Assembly: GCA_938034415.1 (NCBI GenBank)
Contig: CALHLE010000037.1
Coordinates: 1 to 55,689, forward strand
From: an uncultured Anaerolineae bacterium
GTDB lineage: Bacteria; Chloroflexota; Anaerolineae; J036; Brachytrichaceae
DNA length: 55,689 nucleotides
Reading direction: 5' to 3'
Both the position numbers and the translations under genes were made by a program. Below, piece after piece: positions 38,153 through 46,771 of the stretch (the stretch's first letter is position 1; every line of letters begins with the position of its first letter). The notes under the pieces were generated by a model. It was given only the letters and a program-made list of their open reading frames with translations, was not told the origin of the DNA and ran no database searches.

Positions 38153-40030
38153 ATGCCTAAGAGTCTGCGAAATAACATTATTCCGATCATCCTGATTACG
38201 CTGGTGATCGCATACGCGGTGATGCAGTTTGCGAGCACCACGCGGCGAGCCGAGAACTCCGACCTGACTGAACTCGTTCGACAGATTAACGCCGGCAACA
38301 TCACCGAGCTGACGATCTCCGCCGACGGCTCAACCATCCGCGCGCGCCGCAAAGATGCGCCCACCATGCCGATCATCGTTAACAAGGAGACGAACGTGGA
38401 CGCCAGCGCGCTGTTGAAGAACTTCGGCGTGCCCACTGAAGCGCTGAACAGCCTGACCTACTCCGTCGAGTCCGTTCCCTTCATCACCCAGATCTCCAGT
38501 GTGCTGCTGTATTTGCTGCCGGTGCTGCTGATCGGCGGATTCTTCCTGTTCACCATGCGCCGGGCGCAGAGCGGCGCAGATCAAGCATTTTCATTCGGGC
38601 GCAGCCGCGCGCGCCGCATAACCAGCGAGAACCCGGTCGTGACATTTGCCGACGTAGCCGGCTGCGACGAAGCCAAGCAAGAGTTGGTTGAGATTGTGGA
38701 GTTTCTGAAGAATCCGGAGAAGTTCATCCAACTTGGCGCGCGCATCCCCAAGGGCGTGTTGCTCGTCGGCCCGCCCGGGTCGGGGAAGACGCTGCTGGCG
38801 AAGGCAGTGGCTGGTGAGGCCGGCGTGCCGTTCTTCAGCCTGTCCGGCTCGGAGTTCGTCGAGCTGTTCGTCGGCGTAGGTGCCAGCCGCGTGCGCGACT
38901 TGTTCGACCAGGCCAAGAAGGCGGCGCCCTGCATCGTGTTCATTGACGAAATTGACGCCGTCGGTCGCCAGCGCGGCGCCGGCCTGGGCGGCGGCAACGA
39001 CGAACGCGAGCAGACGCTCAACCAGATGCTGGTCGAGATGGATGGCTTCAACACCGACACCAACGTGATCATCACCGCGGCCACCAACCGGCCTGACATC
39101 CTCGACCCAGCGCTGCTGCGCCCGGGCCGCTTCGACCGGCGCGTCACCGTGGACGCCCCTGATGTCAAAGGGCGCGAGGCGATCTTGAAGGTGCACACCC
39201 GTGGCAAGCCGCTCAAGTCCGATGTGGACTTGGCGCTGATCGCGCGTCAGACCCCCGGCTTCACCGGCGCGGACATCGAGAACCTCGTCAACGAGGCGGC
39301 CATCCTCGCCGCGCGCAGCGGCAAGACTGAGATCGGCCAGGCCGAACTGCAGGCCGCTATCGAGAAGGTCGCCCTCGGCCCGGAGCGCCGCAGCCGCCTG
39401 ATGACGCCGCGTGAGAAGGAAATCGTCGCCTATCACGAAGCCGGCCATGCTGTCGCTGCGGCGCTGACGCCGGAGGCAGAGATCGCCGTGCAGAAGGTGA
39501 CGATCGTGCCCCGCGGCATGGCCGGCGGCGTGACCTGGCTCACGCCGGAGAAGGACGAAACAGCGCTCTCGATGACCAAGAAACGCATGGAGGCGCAACT
39601 GGTCTACATGCTTGCTGGGCGCGCTGCTGAGGAAATCGTGTTTGAGGACGTGACCGCCGGCGCAGTCAACGACCTGGAGCGCGCGTCGAACATTGCGCGT
39701 AACATGGTGCGCGCCTATGGCATGAGCGATGAGCTTGGGCCGGTGTCTTTTGGCGAGCGCAGCGACCTGGTGTTCCTCGGCCGTGAGATCGCGGAAGGCC
39801 GCAACTACAGCGAGAAGGTCGCCGAGAAGATTGATAGCGAAGTCAGCAAGATCATCTGGCGGGCCTACAGCCGGGCCAAGCAGTTGCTGATTGACAATCG
39901 CGACAAACTGGTGGCCGTCGCAAAGGCGCTGCTCGAGCGCGAAACGCTGGACGCCAATGAATTTAGAGCCATCATCGGCTTAGGGGCGTTGCCGGCCCCC
40001 GCGCCTTCGCAGAACGGCATGCCGGCCTGA
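38153..40030 (+). CDS. ftsH: ATP-dependent zinc metalloprotease FtsH
   Basis: A 625-residue FtsH, a membrane-bound AAA+ protease that removes damaged and short-lived proteins. Two membrane helices lie at about residues 8-25 and 115-138, with a periplasmic domain between them. The AAA module has Walker [13 protein letters not shown], Walker [13 protein letters not shown] and the second region of homology [11 protein letters not shown]. The zinc site is HEAGH at about residue 428. GAGG lies 9 nt before the ATG. A strong terminator follows. Confidence 0.97.
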   Translation: MPKSLRNNIIPIILITLVIAYAVMQFASTTRRAENSDLTELVRQINAGNITELTISADGSTIRARRKDAPTMPIIVNKETNVDASALLKNFGVPTEALNSLTYSVESVPFITQISSVLLYLLPVLLIGGFFLFTMRRAQSGADQAFSFGRSRARRITSENPVVTFADVAGCDEAKQELVEIVEFLKNPEKFIQLGARIPKGVLLVGPPGSGKTLLAKAVAGEAGVPFFSLSGSEFVELFVGVGASRVRDLFDQAKKAAPCIVFIDEIDAVGRQRGAGLGGGNDEREQTLNQMLVEMDGFNTDTNVIITAATNRPDILDPALLRPGRFDRRVTVDAPDVKGREAILKVHTRGKPLKSDVDLALIARQTPGFTGADIENLVNEAAILAARSGKTEIGQAELQAAIEKVALGPERRSRLMTPREKEIVAYHEAGHAVAAALTPEAEIAVQKVTIVPRGMAGGVTWLTPEKDETALSMTKKRMEAQLVYMLAGRAAEEIVFEDVTAGAVNDLERASNIARNMVRAYGMSDELGPVSFGERSDLVFLGREIAEGRNYSEKVAEKIDSEVSKIIWRAYSRAKQLLIDNRDKLVAVAKALLERETLDANEFRAIIGLGALPAPAPSQNGMPA

Positions 40031-40057
40031 GCCGGACTGCCTACGCCAAGCCGATTC

Positions 40058-40096
40058 CGCTGCGGCGCTTCGACGAAAGGCGCCGCAGCGCTTTTA
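40058..40096 (+). terminator. Rho-independent terminator after ftsH
   Basis: CGCTGCGGCGC (40058-40068) and GCGCCGCAGCG (40080-40090) form a perfect 11-bp GC-rich stem with an 11-nt loop, followed by CTTTTA. It lies 28 bp after the ftsH stop. Confidence 0.85.
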
Positions 40097-40175
40097 TCGA
40101 AAGCTGTGGCGATGGGCGAAGGGAGCGCCCTCGTTCAACGCAACGAGCTTTTAGGCGCGCTCAGAGGCGCGCCGA

Positions 40176-41066
40176 TCATCCTTGCTCGAACCGGCGAAAG
40201 CCCTCGCCGTACACCTCCTGCGCCTGGCCGATGACCATGAACGCCTGCGGATCCGTCTGCGCCACCAGCGCCTTGAGCACCGAGGTCTCGGCGCGGCTGA
40301 TGACGACGAACAGGATAGGACGTTGCGCGCCGGTGTAAGCCCCGATTGCCGACCAGCGCGTCACGCCGCGCCCCATTCGGCTCATCACCGCCTGCGCCAC
40401 TTCCTCCGGCTTTTGCGTAATGATGAGCGCCGTGCGCCCAATTTGCACGCCTTCGCTGACCGTCTCGGCAGCGACGCCGCCCACATACAGCGCAATGACG
40501 GCGTAGAGCGCTTTCTCCCAGCCAAAGATGAGGCCAGCTAGCGCGATGACGATTGCATCGGTGAACAGGTAGCTCTGGCTGAGCGGGATGGAGCGCCAGC
40601 GCACCAGCAACAGGGCCAGGATATCGGTGCCGCCGGTGGTGGCCTGAGCGCGAAAGACCAGGCCCATCCCAATGCCGCCGATGATGCCGCCGAACAGCGT
40701 GTTCAGCACGATGTCATTGGTCACGCCGCCCACGCCGGCGCGTTCGAGCAGCGCCGTCGCTCCGCCGTAGAGCACAACGGTCACCATCGTGCGAATGAGA
40801 AAGCGCCATCCGCCCAGATAGCGCATGCCCAAGGCGAATAGGGGCAGGTTGAGCAGCAGCACCCAGACACCGATGGCGACGGCAAACGGCAGGGCGCGGC
40901 TGAGGATGAGCGCCAGTCCGCTCACGCCGCCCGGCGCCAGGTCGGCGGGCGCAAGAAAGACCGCGACCGAGATCGCCTGGATGATCGCGCCGACAACGAT
41001 GAGCGCATAGTCGCGCGAGAGGAGCAACCAGCGATGTGAGGCAAGGGACACAAAGGGCGATTGCAC
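40176..41066 (-). CDS. YitT-family membrane protein
   Basis: A 296-residue protein with five to six hydrophobic segments in residues 15-200 (DUF161/YitT) and a C-terminal DUF2179 domain (about 210-290, with the RGVTRWSAIGAYTG turn). The function of the family is not known. The GTG start at 41066 has TACAGT (41079-41074) only 7 nt upstream, so the mRNA is probably leaderless. Confidence 0.8.
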   Translation of the reverse strand: MQSPFVSLASHRWLLLSRDYALIVVGAIIQAISVAVFLAPADLAPGGVSGLALILSRALPFAVAIGVWVLLLNLPLFALGMRYLGGWRFLIRTMVTVVLYGGATALLERAGVGGVTNDIVLNTLFGGIIGGIGMGLVFRAQATTGGTDILALLLVRWRSIPLSQSYLFTDAIVIALAGLIFGWEKALYAVIALYVGGVAAETVSEGVQIGRTALIITQKPEEVAQAVMSRMGRGVTRWSAIGAYTGAQRPILFVVISRAETSVLKALVAQTDPQAFMVIGQAQEVYGEGFRRFEQG

Positions 41067-41247
41067 AGGCCAAACTGTATCGCACTATTGCACACAGGGG
41101 CTGGCGGGGAATAGCGCCTTCGTCCACGAGCGCTTCTCGCTGCAGAGGTCGGACAGGGGGCGAAGGCAATGCCTTCGCCTGCCCCCTAGCCCTTCGTATG
41201 TCGCGCCTAAGCCCAACGAGAAACGCGCTTGGGCAAAATGCGAATGT

Positions 41248-41295
41248 TAGAATGCCGTCGCATGGAAACCGGGCTTCTCGGCGAAGCCTGGTTTC
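41248..41295 (+). promoter_or_regulatory. ettA leader: -10 box and start-codon hairpin
   Basis: TAGAAT (41248-41253) lies 8 nt before ATG 41262. Immediately after that ATG, GAAACCGGGCTTC (41265-41277) pairs with GAAGCCTGGTTTC (41283-41295), a 13-bp stem with one G-U and a TCGGC loop. If translation starts at 41262, the hairpin lies in the first codons. If it starts at 41304, the hairpin ends 8 nt before it. Confidence 0.55.
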
Positions 41296-42953
41296 ATTCG
41301 GCTATGGCAGAAACCAACAAAGTCATCTACTCGATGGTGCGCGTGGGCCGCATCTACCCGCCCAACAAACAGGTATTGCGCGATATTTCGCTCGGCTTTT
41401 ATTACGGCGCGAAGATCGGCGTGCTGGGCTTGAACGGCGCCGGCAAGAGCACACTGCTGCGCATCATGGCCGGCGTGGATCAGGACTACATCGGCGAGAC
41501 TGTCCTCTCGCCGGGCTACACCCGCGGCTTGCTGGAGCAGGAGCCTCAGCTCGACCCGACCAAAACCGTCAAACAGGTGGTCGAGGAAGCCGTGCAGCCG
41601 CTGGTGGACTTGATGAAACAGTACGAGGCGATCAACGAGAAATTCGCCGAGCCGGACGCTGACTACGACAAGTTGCTCGAGGAACAATCCCGGCTTCAGG
41701 AGGAGCTGGACAAGCATGACGTTTGGACGCTGGATCAGCGGCTGGAAGTGGCGATGGACGCCCTGCGCTGTCCGCCGCCCGACACGCCGGTCAGCGTGCT
41801 CTCCGGCGGCGAGCGCCGGCGCGTAGCGCTTTGCCGGCTGCTGCTCACCGAGCCGGACATCCTGCTGCTCGACGAGCCGACGAATCACCTGGACGCCGAG
41901 TCGGTAAGCTGGCTGGAAAAGCATCTGCGCGACTACAAGGGCACGGTCATCGCCGTCACCCACGACCGCTACTTCCTGGACAACGTGGCCGAGTGGATCC
42001 TCGAACTCGACCGCGGCCACGGCATTCCGTGGAAGGGCAACTATTCGTCGTGGCTGGAGCAGAAGAAGAACCGGCTAGCCCTAGAGGAGAAAGCCGACCT
42101 CAAGCGCCAACGGACGTTAGAGCGCGAGCTGGAATGGATTCGCATGTCGCCCAAGGCCCGACAGGCGAAAAGCAAAGCGCGCGTCAACGCTTACGAGAAG
42201 CTCCTCTCTCAGGAGACTGAGAAGCGCCGCGAAGACCTGGAAATCTACATCCCACCCGGCCCGCGTTTAGGCAACGTGGTGATCGAGGCGCGGAACGTGA
42301 CCAAGAAGTATGGCGACCGCGTGCTCTATCAGGGTCTGAGCTTCGAGGTGCCGCCCGGCGCAATCGTCGGCATCATCGGCCCCAACGGCGTGGGCAAGAC
42401 CACGCTGTTCCGCATGATCATCGGGCAGGAGAAGCCGGACGCCGGCGAGATCATCGTGGGCGAGACGGTCAAGCTCGGCTATGTGGACCAGAACCGCACG
42501 CTCGATCCCAACAAGACCGTGTGGGAGGAAATCAGCGGCGGCGAAGACTTCATCCAGCTCGGCCCGCGCAAAGTGCAAAGCCGCGCCTACGTGGCCAGCT
42601 TCAACTTCCTCGGCAGCGACCAACAGAAGAAGGTCGGCGCGCTCTCCGGCGGCGAGCGCAACCGCGTGCATTTGGCCAAGATGCTGAAGGAAGGCGCTAA
42701 TGTGCTCCTGCTCGACGAGCCGACCAACGACTTGGACGTGAACACCCTGCGCGCCCTGGAGGACGCCATCGAGGAATTCGCCGGCTGCGCGCTGATCATC
42801 AGTCACGACCGCTGGTTCCTGGATCGCGTGGCCACCCACATCTTGGCCATTGAGGACGATGGCGAAGTGCGCTGGTTCGTGGGCAACGTGAGCGATTACG
42901 AGGCGGCCTACCCGCGTCCGGTGCGCCGCAAACAGCGCAAGTTGCAGTTATGA
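41262..42953 (+). CDS. ettA: Energy-dependent translational throttle protein EttA
   Basis: A 563-residue (or 549, if ATG 41304 is used) soluble ABC-F protein that binds the ribosomal E site and gates early elongation according to the ATP/ADP state. Two ABC modules carry Walker A GLNGAGKSTLLR and GPNGVGKTTLFR, signatures LSGGERRRVALC and LSGGERNRVHLA, and Walker B LLLDEPTNHLD and LLLDEPTNDLD. Between them is the EttA linker, with LEWIRMSPKARQAKSKAR. The homologous part begins at MAETNKVIYSM (41304). The extra residues before it are encoded by the hairpin. Confidence 0.95.
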   Translation: METGLLGEAWFHSAMAETNKVIYSMVRVGRIYPPNKQVLRDISLGFYYGAKIGVLGLNGAGKSTLLRIMAGVDQDYIGETVLSPGYTRGLLEQEPQLDPTKTVKQVVEEAVQPLVDLMKQYEAINEKFAEPDADYDKLLEEQSRLQEELDKHDVWTLDQRLEVAMDALRCPPPDTPVSVLSGGERRRVALCRLLLTEPDILLLDEPTNHLDAESVSWLEKHLRDYKGTVIAVTHDRYFLDNVAEWILELDRGHGIPWKGNYSSWLEQKKNRLALEEKADLKRQRTLERELEWIRMSPKARQAKSKARVNAYEKLLSQETEKRREDLEIYIPPGPRLGNVVIEARNVTKKYGDRVLYQGLSFEVPPGAIVGIIGPNGVGKTTLFRMIIGQEKPDAGEIIVGETVKLGYVDQNRTLDPNKTVWEEISGGEDFIQLGPRKVQSRAYVASFNFLGSDQQKKVGALSGGERNRVHLAKMLKEGANVLLLDEPTNDLDVNTLRALEDAIEEFAGCALIISHDRWFLDRVATHILAIEDDGEVRWFVGNVSDYEAAYPRPVRRKQRKLQL

Positions 42954-42976
42954 GCCTCGCGCGCTCGCCTCAGTTC

Positions 42977-42982
42977 TACAAT
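42977..42982 (+). promoter_or_regulatory. -10 box for the CapA-like gene
   Basis: TACAAT 9 nt before ATG 42992, no Shine-Dalgarno sequence. It overlaps the first bases after the ettA stop and favours this start over the earlier in-frame ATG at 42950. Confidence 0.55.
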
Positions 42983-42991
42983 CGCCGCTCG

Positions 42992-44707
42992 ATGATTGCC
43001 CGAATGCCCAAGCGCATCGGCTGCTGTGCGTGCGCCGCGCTCATCCTGGCCGCGTGCGGCGGCACGCCCCAGCCCGAACCGACGCCCGCGATCACCGTCA
43101 TCTTCTACGCAACGCCCACGCCGACGCCCGAACCTACACCGACGCCTATCCCGGTCGAGACGATCTGGATAGACCCGGCGCTGCCGGAGAGCTGGCGCGA
43201 GTCGCTGGGGCAGCAGGTGAGCGACTTTGCTCGGCGAGCTACGTCATCACAGCGGCGGGTCGCCATGACCGACAACCCGAACGCCGACGCGCGCATCAGC
43301 GTAGGCGACGCCGGCGCGCCGCTCATCACCCACACCCTCGCGGTTGCCGCGCCCTTCCCCACAGTGGCCGACGGCATTGCGTCCGCCGACTTCATACGCT
43401 TTTGGCGTGGGGAGCCGGCCGCGCTGGCCGGCCTCTCGGACGACGGGCAGACGCCCCCGACGCTTTTCGTAGACGCGGAGACGCACGCCGCATTGACGCT
43501 GCTGTTCGGCCCGGCCGCCGAGTCGCCCAACATTCAAATCGTAGCAGCCGACGACGTGCTCGCGGCTACCTGGGCAGCTCGTCCGGCCTCGTTCGCCGTC
43601 GTGCCTTTCGACCGGCTGGAGGTGCGCTGGAAGCTGCTGCATGTGGACGGCGTCAACTTATTCGAGCGCGAGGCCGACATGGGCGCCTATCCGCTCACGC
43701 TGAGCGTGCGCGCGCAGGGCAAGCCGGCGCTGATCGCCGAGATCGCAGCGGCCGTGCCGACGGCCAACAACCGCGACCTGGACAAGATGGCCATCGTCGC
43801 CATGACGGGCGTCACCGCTCTCGTGCGCGGCACGGCTGTGCGCATGGAGGAGAAGGGCATCACCTATCCGGCCGAGAAAATCCGCGACTGGTTAACCACC
43901 GCCGACGTCACCCACATCAGCAACGAGGTCTCGTTCTGGGAAAACTGCCCGCCGCCCTCGTTCAAATCCGGCGTGGTGATGTGCTCCGACCCACGCTACA
44001 TCGAGCTGCTGCGCTACGTCGGCGCCGACGTGATCGAGCTGACCGGCAACCACCTCTGGGACTACGGCTACCAGCGGTTGATCCCCACGCTTGAGATGTA
44101 TGAGCAGGAAGGTTGGCGTTACTTCGGCGGCGGACGCGACCTGGCCGACGCGCTGAAGCCGCTGACGATGACGGTGAACGGCAACCGGATCGCTTTCATC
44201 GGCTGCAACTACTTCGGCGCAAATTGGGCCACCGAGCGGCTGCCGGGGTCGGCGCCGTGCAGCCCCAACGACCCGAAGGACTTGACCTACCAGATCGAGA
44301 CCATCCGCCAACTGAAGGCCGAAGGCTACAACGTGATCGCCACGCTGCAATACGAGGAGTACTACTTCTACCAGTCCACCCCTCAGCAGCGGCGCGACTT
44401 CGCCGCGTTGCGCGACGCCGGCGCTGTGGTGGTCAACGGCAGCCAGGGCCACCACGTGCAGGGCTTCGATGTGAACGCCGACGGCTTCATCCACTGGGGC
44501 ACCGGCAACATCTTCTTCGGCGATCAGACCTTCTCAGTCGGCGCGCTGACGACGATGGTGGATCGCCACGTGTTCTACGACAACCGCTACCTCGGCGCCG
44601 ACCTGCGCACAGCGTTCATCGAGGACCTATCGCAGCCGCGCCCGATGACGCCGGAGGAGCGCGCCGAGCTGTTGCGCACGCTGTTCGCGGTGAGCCGGTT
44701 TCAGTAA
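42992..44707 (+). CDS. CapA-family lipoprotein (capsule-synthesis metallophosphatase-like)
   Basis: A 571-residue exported lipoprotein. The lipobox Cys lies at the end of the signal (ALILAACGG), then a Thr-Pro-Glu-rich linker (about residues 25-50). The first part, about 50-265, resembles a solute-binding-like module with no clear family. The C-terminal part (about 270-540) is a PGA_cap/CapA domain with the conserved EVSFWENC, ELTGNHLWDYG and NGSQGHHVQGF motifs, containing residues that could bind a metal. CapA proteins act in poly-glutamate or capsule handling. The true substrate is unknown. Confidence 0.82.
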   Translation: MIARMPKRIGCCACAALILAACGGTPQPEPTPAITVIFYATPTPTPEPTPTPIPVETIWIDPALPESWRESLGQQVSDFARRATSSQRRVAMTDNPNADARISVGDAGAPLITHTLAVAAPFPTVADGIASADFIRFWRGEPAALAGLSDDGQTPPTLFVDAETHAALTLLFGPAAESPNIQIVAADDVLAATWAARPASFAVVPFDRLEVRWKLLHVDGVNLFEREADMGAYPLTLSVRAQGKPALIAEIAAAVPTANNRDLDKMAIVAMTGVTALVRGTAVRMEEKGITYPAEKIRDWLTTADVTHISNEVSFWENCPPPSFKSGVVMCSDPRYIELLRYVGADVIELTGNHLWDYGYQRLIPTLEMYEQEGWRYFGGGRDLADALKPLTMTVNGNRIAFIGCNYFGANWATERLPGSAPCSPNDPKDLTYQIETIRQLKAEGYNVIATLQYEEYYFYQSTPQQRRDFAALRDAGAVVVNGSQGHHVQGFDVNADGFIHWGTGNIFFGDQTFSVGALTTMVDRHVFYDNRYLGADLRTAFIEDLSQPRPMTPEERAELLRTLFAVSRFQ

Positions 44708-44795
44708 GGCCGAGCGGCGCAGATGCGCAGCCATTCACACCAAGCGGTATAACTCCCTCCTGGGGTCACTACCGCAAGCTAAAACGGCTTCCGCC

Positions 44796-45953
44796 ATGAA
44801 GATCACCGATATTAAGGTCTATCCCACCTGGGTGGGCAGTCGCAACCAACTGATCGTCAAGATCGAGACCGATGAGGGCATCTACGGCTGGGGCGAAGCG
44901 GGACTAAGCGGGCGCGAGCTGGCCGTGGAAGGCGCCCTCCGGCACTACCGCGAGCTGTTGATCGGTCAAGACCCGCTGCGCATCGGATTTATCTGGCAAC
45001 TGCTCTACCGCTCGCAGTACTTCGAGGGTGGACGCGCGCTGACCGCGGCTCAGAGCGCCATAGACATTGCGCTCTACGACATCAAGGGCAAAGCGCTAGG
45101 CGTGCCGGTCTATCAACTGCTCGGCGGCAAGCAGCGCGACTACGTGAACTGCTTCGCCACTACTGGCGCGGACAGCGTCGAGCAGCTCATCGAGCGCTGC
45201 CGGCAGCTGCTCGACCAGGGCTGGCGCATCATCCGCATGTTGCCAGCCTACGCCGGTCCGCATGATGAAAGCGTCTGGGAGCCGTGGGCGTCCATCGGCA
45301 TCACCGCCGAGTGGTTCGCCCAGGTGCGCGCAGCCGTCGGCAGCGGACCGATGTTGGGCGTGGACTATCATCATCGGCTGAGCGTAGCCGAAGCAGCGTC
45401 GTTCTGCCAACGCATGCCGAGGGGCACGCTGGATTTCCTAGAAGAGCCAATCCGCGACGAGTGTCCCGAGGCTTACGAGCAATTGCGGCGCATGACCGAC
45501 GTGCCGATGGCCATCGGCGAAGAGTTCAGCAGCAAATGGCAGGCGCTGCCCTACATCGAACGCGGCCTGACAAACTACATGCGGCTGGACATTTGCAACA
45601 TCGGCGGCTTCACCGAGGCGATGAAAGTGGCCGGCTGGTGCGAGGCGCACTACATTGACCTGATGCCACACAACCCGCTCGGCCCGATCTGCACCGCCGC
45701 CACGGTGCACCTGGCTGCGGCCGTTCCCAACTTCTTCGCGCTCGAAGTGCGCCATTCGCCCACCGAGAATTTGCACTTCTACGACGAGGCCATCTTCCCT
45801 GTGCAGCTCAAGCTGGAAGGGACGCGCTTCTGCGTGCCGGACGGCCCCGGCCTGGGCGTCGAGTTCAACGAGAAAGACTTTGCCGGCCAACCGTTCAAGT
45901 TCTGGGAAGCGCCCAAGCTATATCGCAGCGACGGGAGCGTGCAGAACTGGTAA
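44796..45953 (+). CDS. Mandelate racemase/D-galactonate dehydratase-family enzyme
   Basis: A 385-residue enolase-superfamily enzyme close to D-galactonate and other sugar-acid dehydratases. Metal ligands are in GVDYHHR (Asp), LEEPIRD (Glu) and GEEFSS (Glu). The general acid-base His residues are in VDYHHR and LMPHNPLGP. The N-terminal capping domain opens KITDIKVYPTWVG. The likely reaction is removal of water from a sugar acid, giving a 2-keto-3-deoxy product. The substrate cannot be fixed here, and no sugar-acid pathway genes adjoin it. Confidence 0.85.
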   Translation: MKITDIKVYPTWVGSRNQLIVKIETDEGIYGWGEAGLSGRELAVEGALRHYRELLIGQDPLRIGFIWQLLYRSQYFEGGRALTAAQSAIDIALYDIKGKALGVPVYQLLGGKQRDYVNCFATTGADSVEQLIERCRQLLDQGWRIIRMLPAYAGPHDESVWEPWASIGITAEWFAQVRAAVGSGPMLGVDYHHRLSVAEAASFCQRMPRGTLDFLEEPIRDECPEAYEQLRRMTDVPMAIGEEFSSKWQALPYIERGLTNYMRLDICNIGGFTEAMKVAGWCEAHYIDLMPHNPLGPICTAATVHLAAAVPNFFALEVRHSPTENLHFYDEAIFPVQLKLEGTRFCVPDGPGLGVEFNEKDFAGQPFKFWEAPKLYRSDGSVQNW

Positions 45954-46016
45954 CGGAATCCAACAAGGACTCACCAAGCAAGCCAAAAGGCGCGCCCTCT
46001 CCCTATCAAACTTCAT

Positions 46017-46061
46017 TTGACAGTTAAACTGTGTCCGCATAAAATTTAACAGAGGTTAAAT
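46017..46061 (+). promoter_or_regulatory. DtxR-family promoter with two palindromic operators
   Basis: TTGACA (46017-46022) and TAAAAT (46040-46045) with a 17-bp spacer form a consensus promoter. ACAGTT-A-AACTGT (46020-46032) overlaps the -35. A perfect 18-bp palindrome, ATTTAAC-AGAG-GTTAAAT (46044-46061), covers the -10 edge and start. This fits autoregulation by the metal-responsive repressor encoded next. Confidence 0.75.
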
Positions 46062-46083
46062 CACAAGTTTCTAATACTCGAAG

Positions 46084-46767
46084 ATGTCGAAAGCGACCTA
46101 CACCGACCCGGCTGGCGTAAACGATGCGACGTTGCATTATCTAGATGTCATCTACCGCCTGACCCAACAATCCGACGCCGCGAACACCACCGAGATCGCG
46201 GAGAAGCTGGGCGTCACGCCATCGGGCGCGAGCGTGATGCTCAAGCGGCTGGCCGAACGCAAGCTGGTGCAGCTCACACCGTACAAGGGCGCGACGCTCA
46301 CCTCGGAGGGGCGGCGCCTGGCGCTGCGCACCATCCGGCGTCATCGCCTGCTCGAGATGTTCTTGCATCAAGTGATGGGGTTCGCGTGGCACGAGGTGGA
46401 CGACCATGCGCATGCGCTCGAGACAGCCATCACCGAACCGCTGGAGGACCGGATGGATGAGATGCTCGGGCATCCCACGCGCTGTCCGCACGGCCATCTG
46501 ATCCCGAGAAAGGACGGCACGTTGCCTAAGGTAAACGACGTGCCGCTCCTCTCACTTGCGCCGGGCGCAACCGGAGTCATCCGTTGCGTGGACACCGACA
46601 ACGGCGAATGGCTCAAGTATCTGGGCGAGCAGGGGCTGCAGCCGGGCGTGCGGGTGACCTTGAGGGGCATCGCCCCGTACGGCGGCCCGGTCACCATCGA
46701 AACGCCCGATGGCGCCGTGGTCATCGGACAAAACCTGGCCGAGATCATTTACGTTGAACCCAACTAA
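46084..46767 (+). CDS. DtxR/MntR-family metal-dependent repressor
   Basis: A 227-residue DtxR-family regulator. It has an N-terminal winged helix (TEIAEKLGVTPSGASVMLKRL), a dimerisation and metal-binding part with RRHRLLEMFL and DDHAHALE, and the CPHGHLIP segment containing likely metal ligands. A C-terminal FeoA/SH3-like domain spans about residues 155-225 (VNDVPLLSLAPGA onward). It should bind Fe(II) or Mn(II) and act on the palindromes upstream. It is 4 nt before the metal-exporting ATPase gene, so they form one operon. Confidence 0.9.
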   Translation: MSKATYTDPAGVNDATLHYLDVIYRLTQQSDAANTTEIAEKLGVTPSGASVMLKRLAERKLVQLTPYKGATLTSEGRRLALRTIRRHRLLEMFLHQVMGFAWHEVDDHAHALETAITEPLEDRMDEMLGHPTRCPHGHLIPRKDGTLPKVNDVPLLSLAPGATGVIRCVDTDNGEWLKYLGEQGLQPGVRVTLRGIAPYGGPVTIETPDGAVVIGQNLAEIIYVEPN

Positions 46768-46771
46768 CCGC

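Noticed and set aside
38591-39598. A 335-codon minus-strand frame inside ftsH.
   Set aside because: A shadow of ftsH, which has every FtsH motif; long antisense frames are expected at this GC content.
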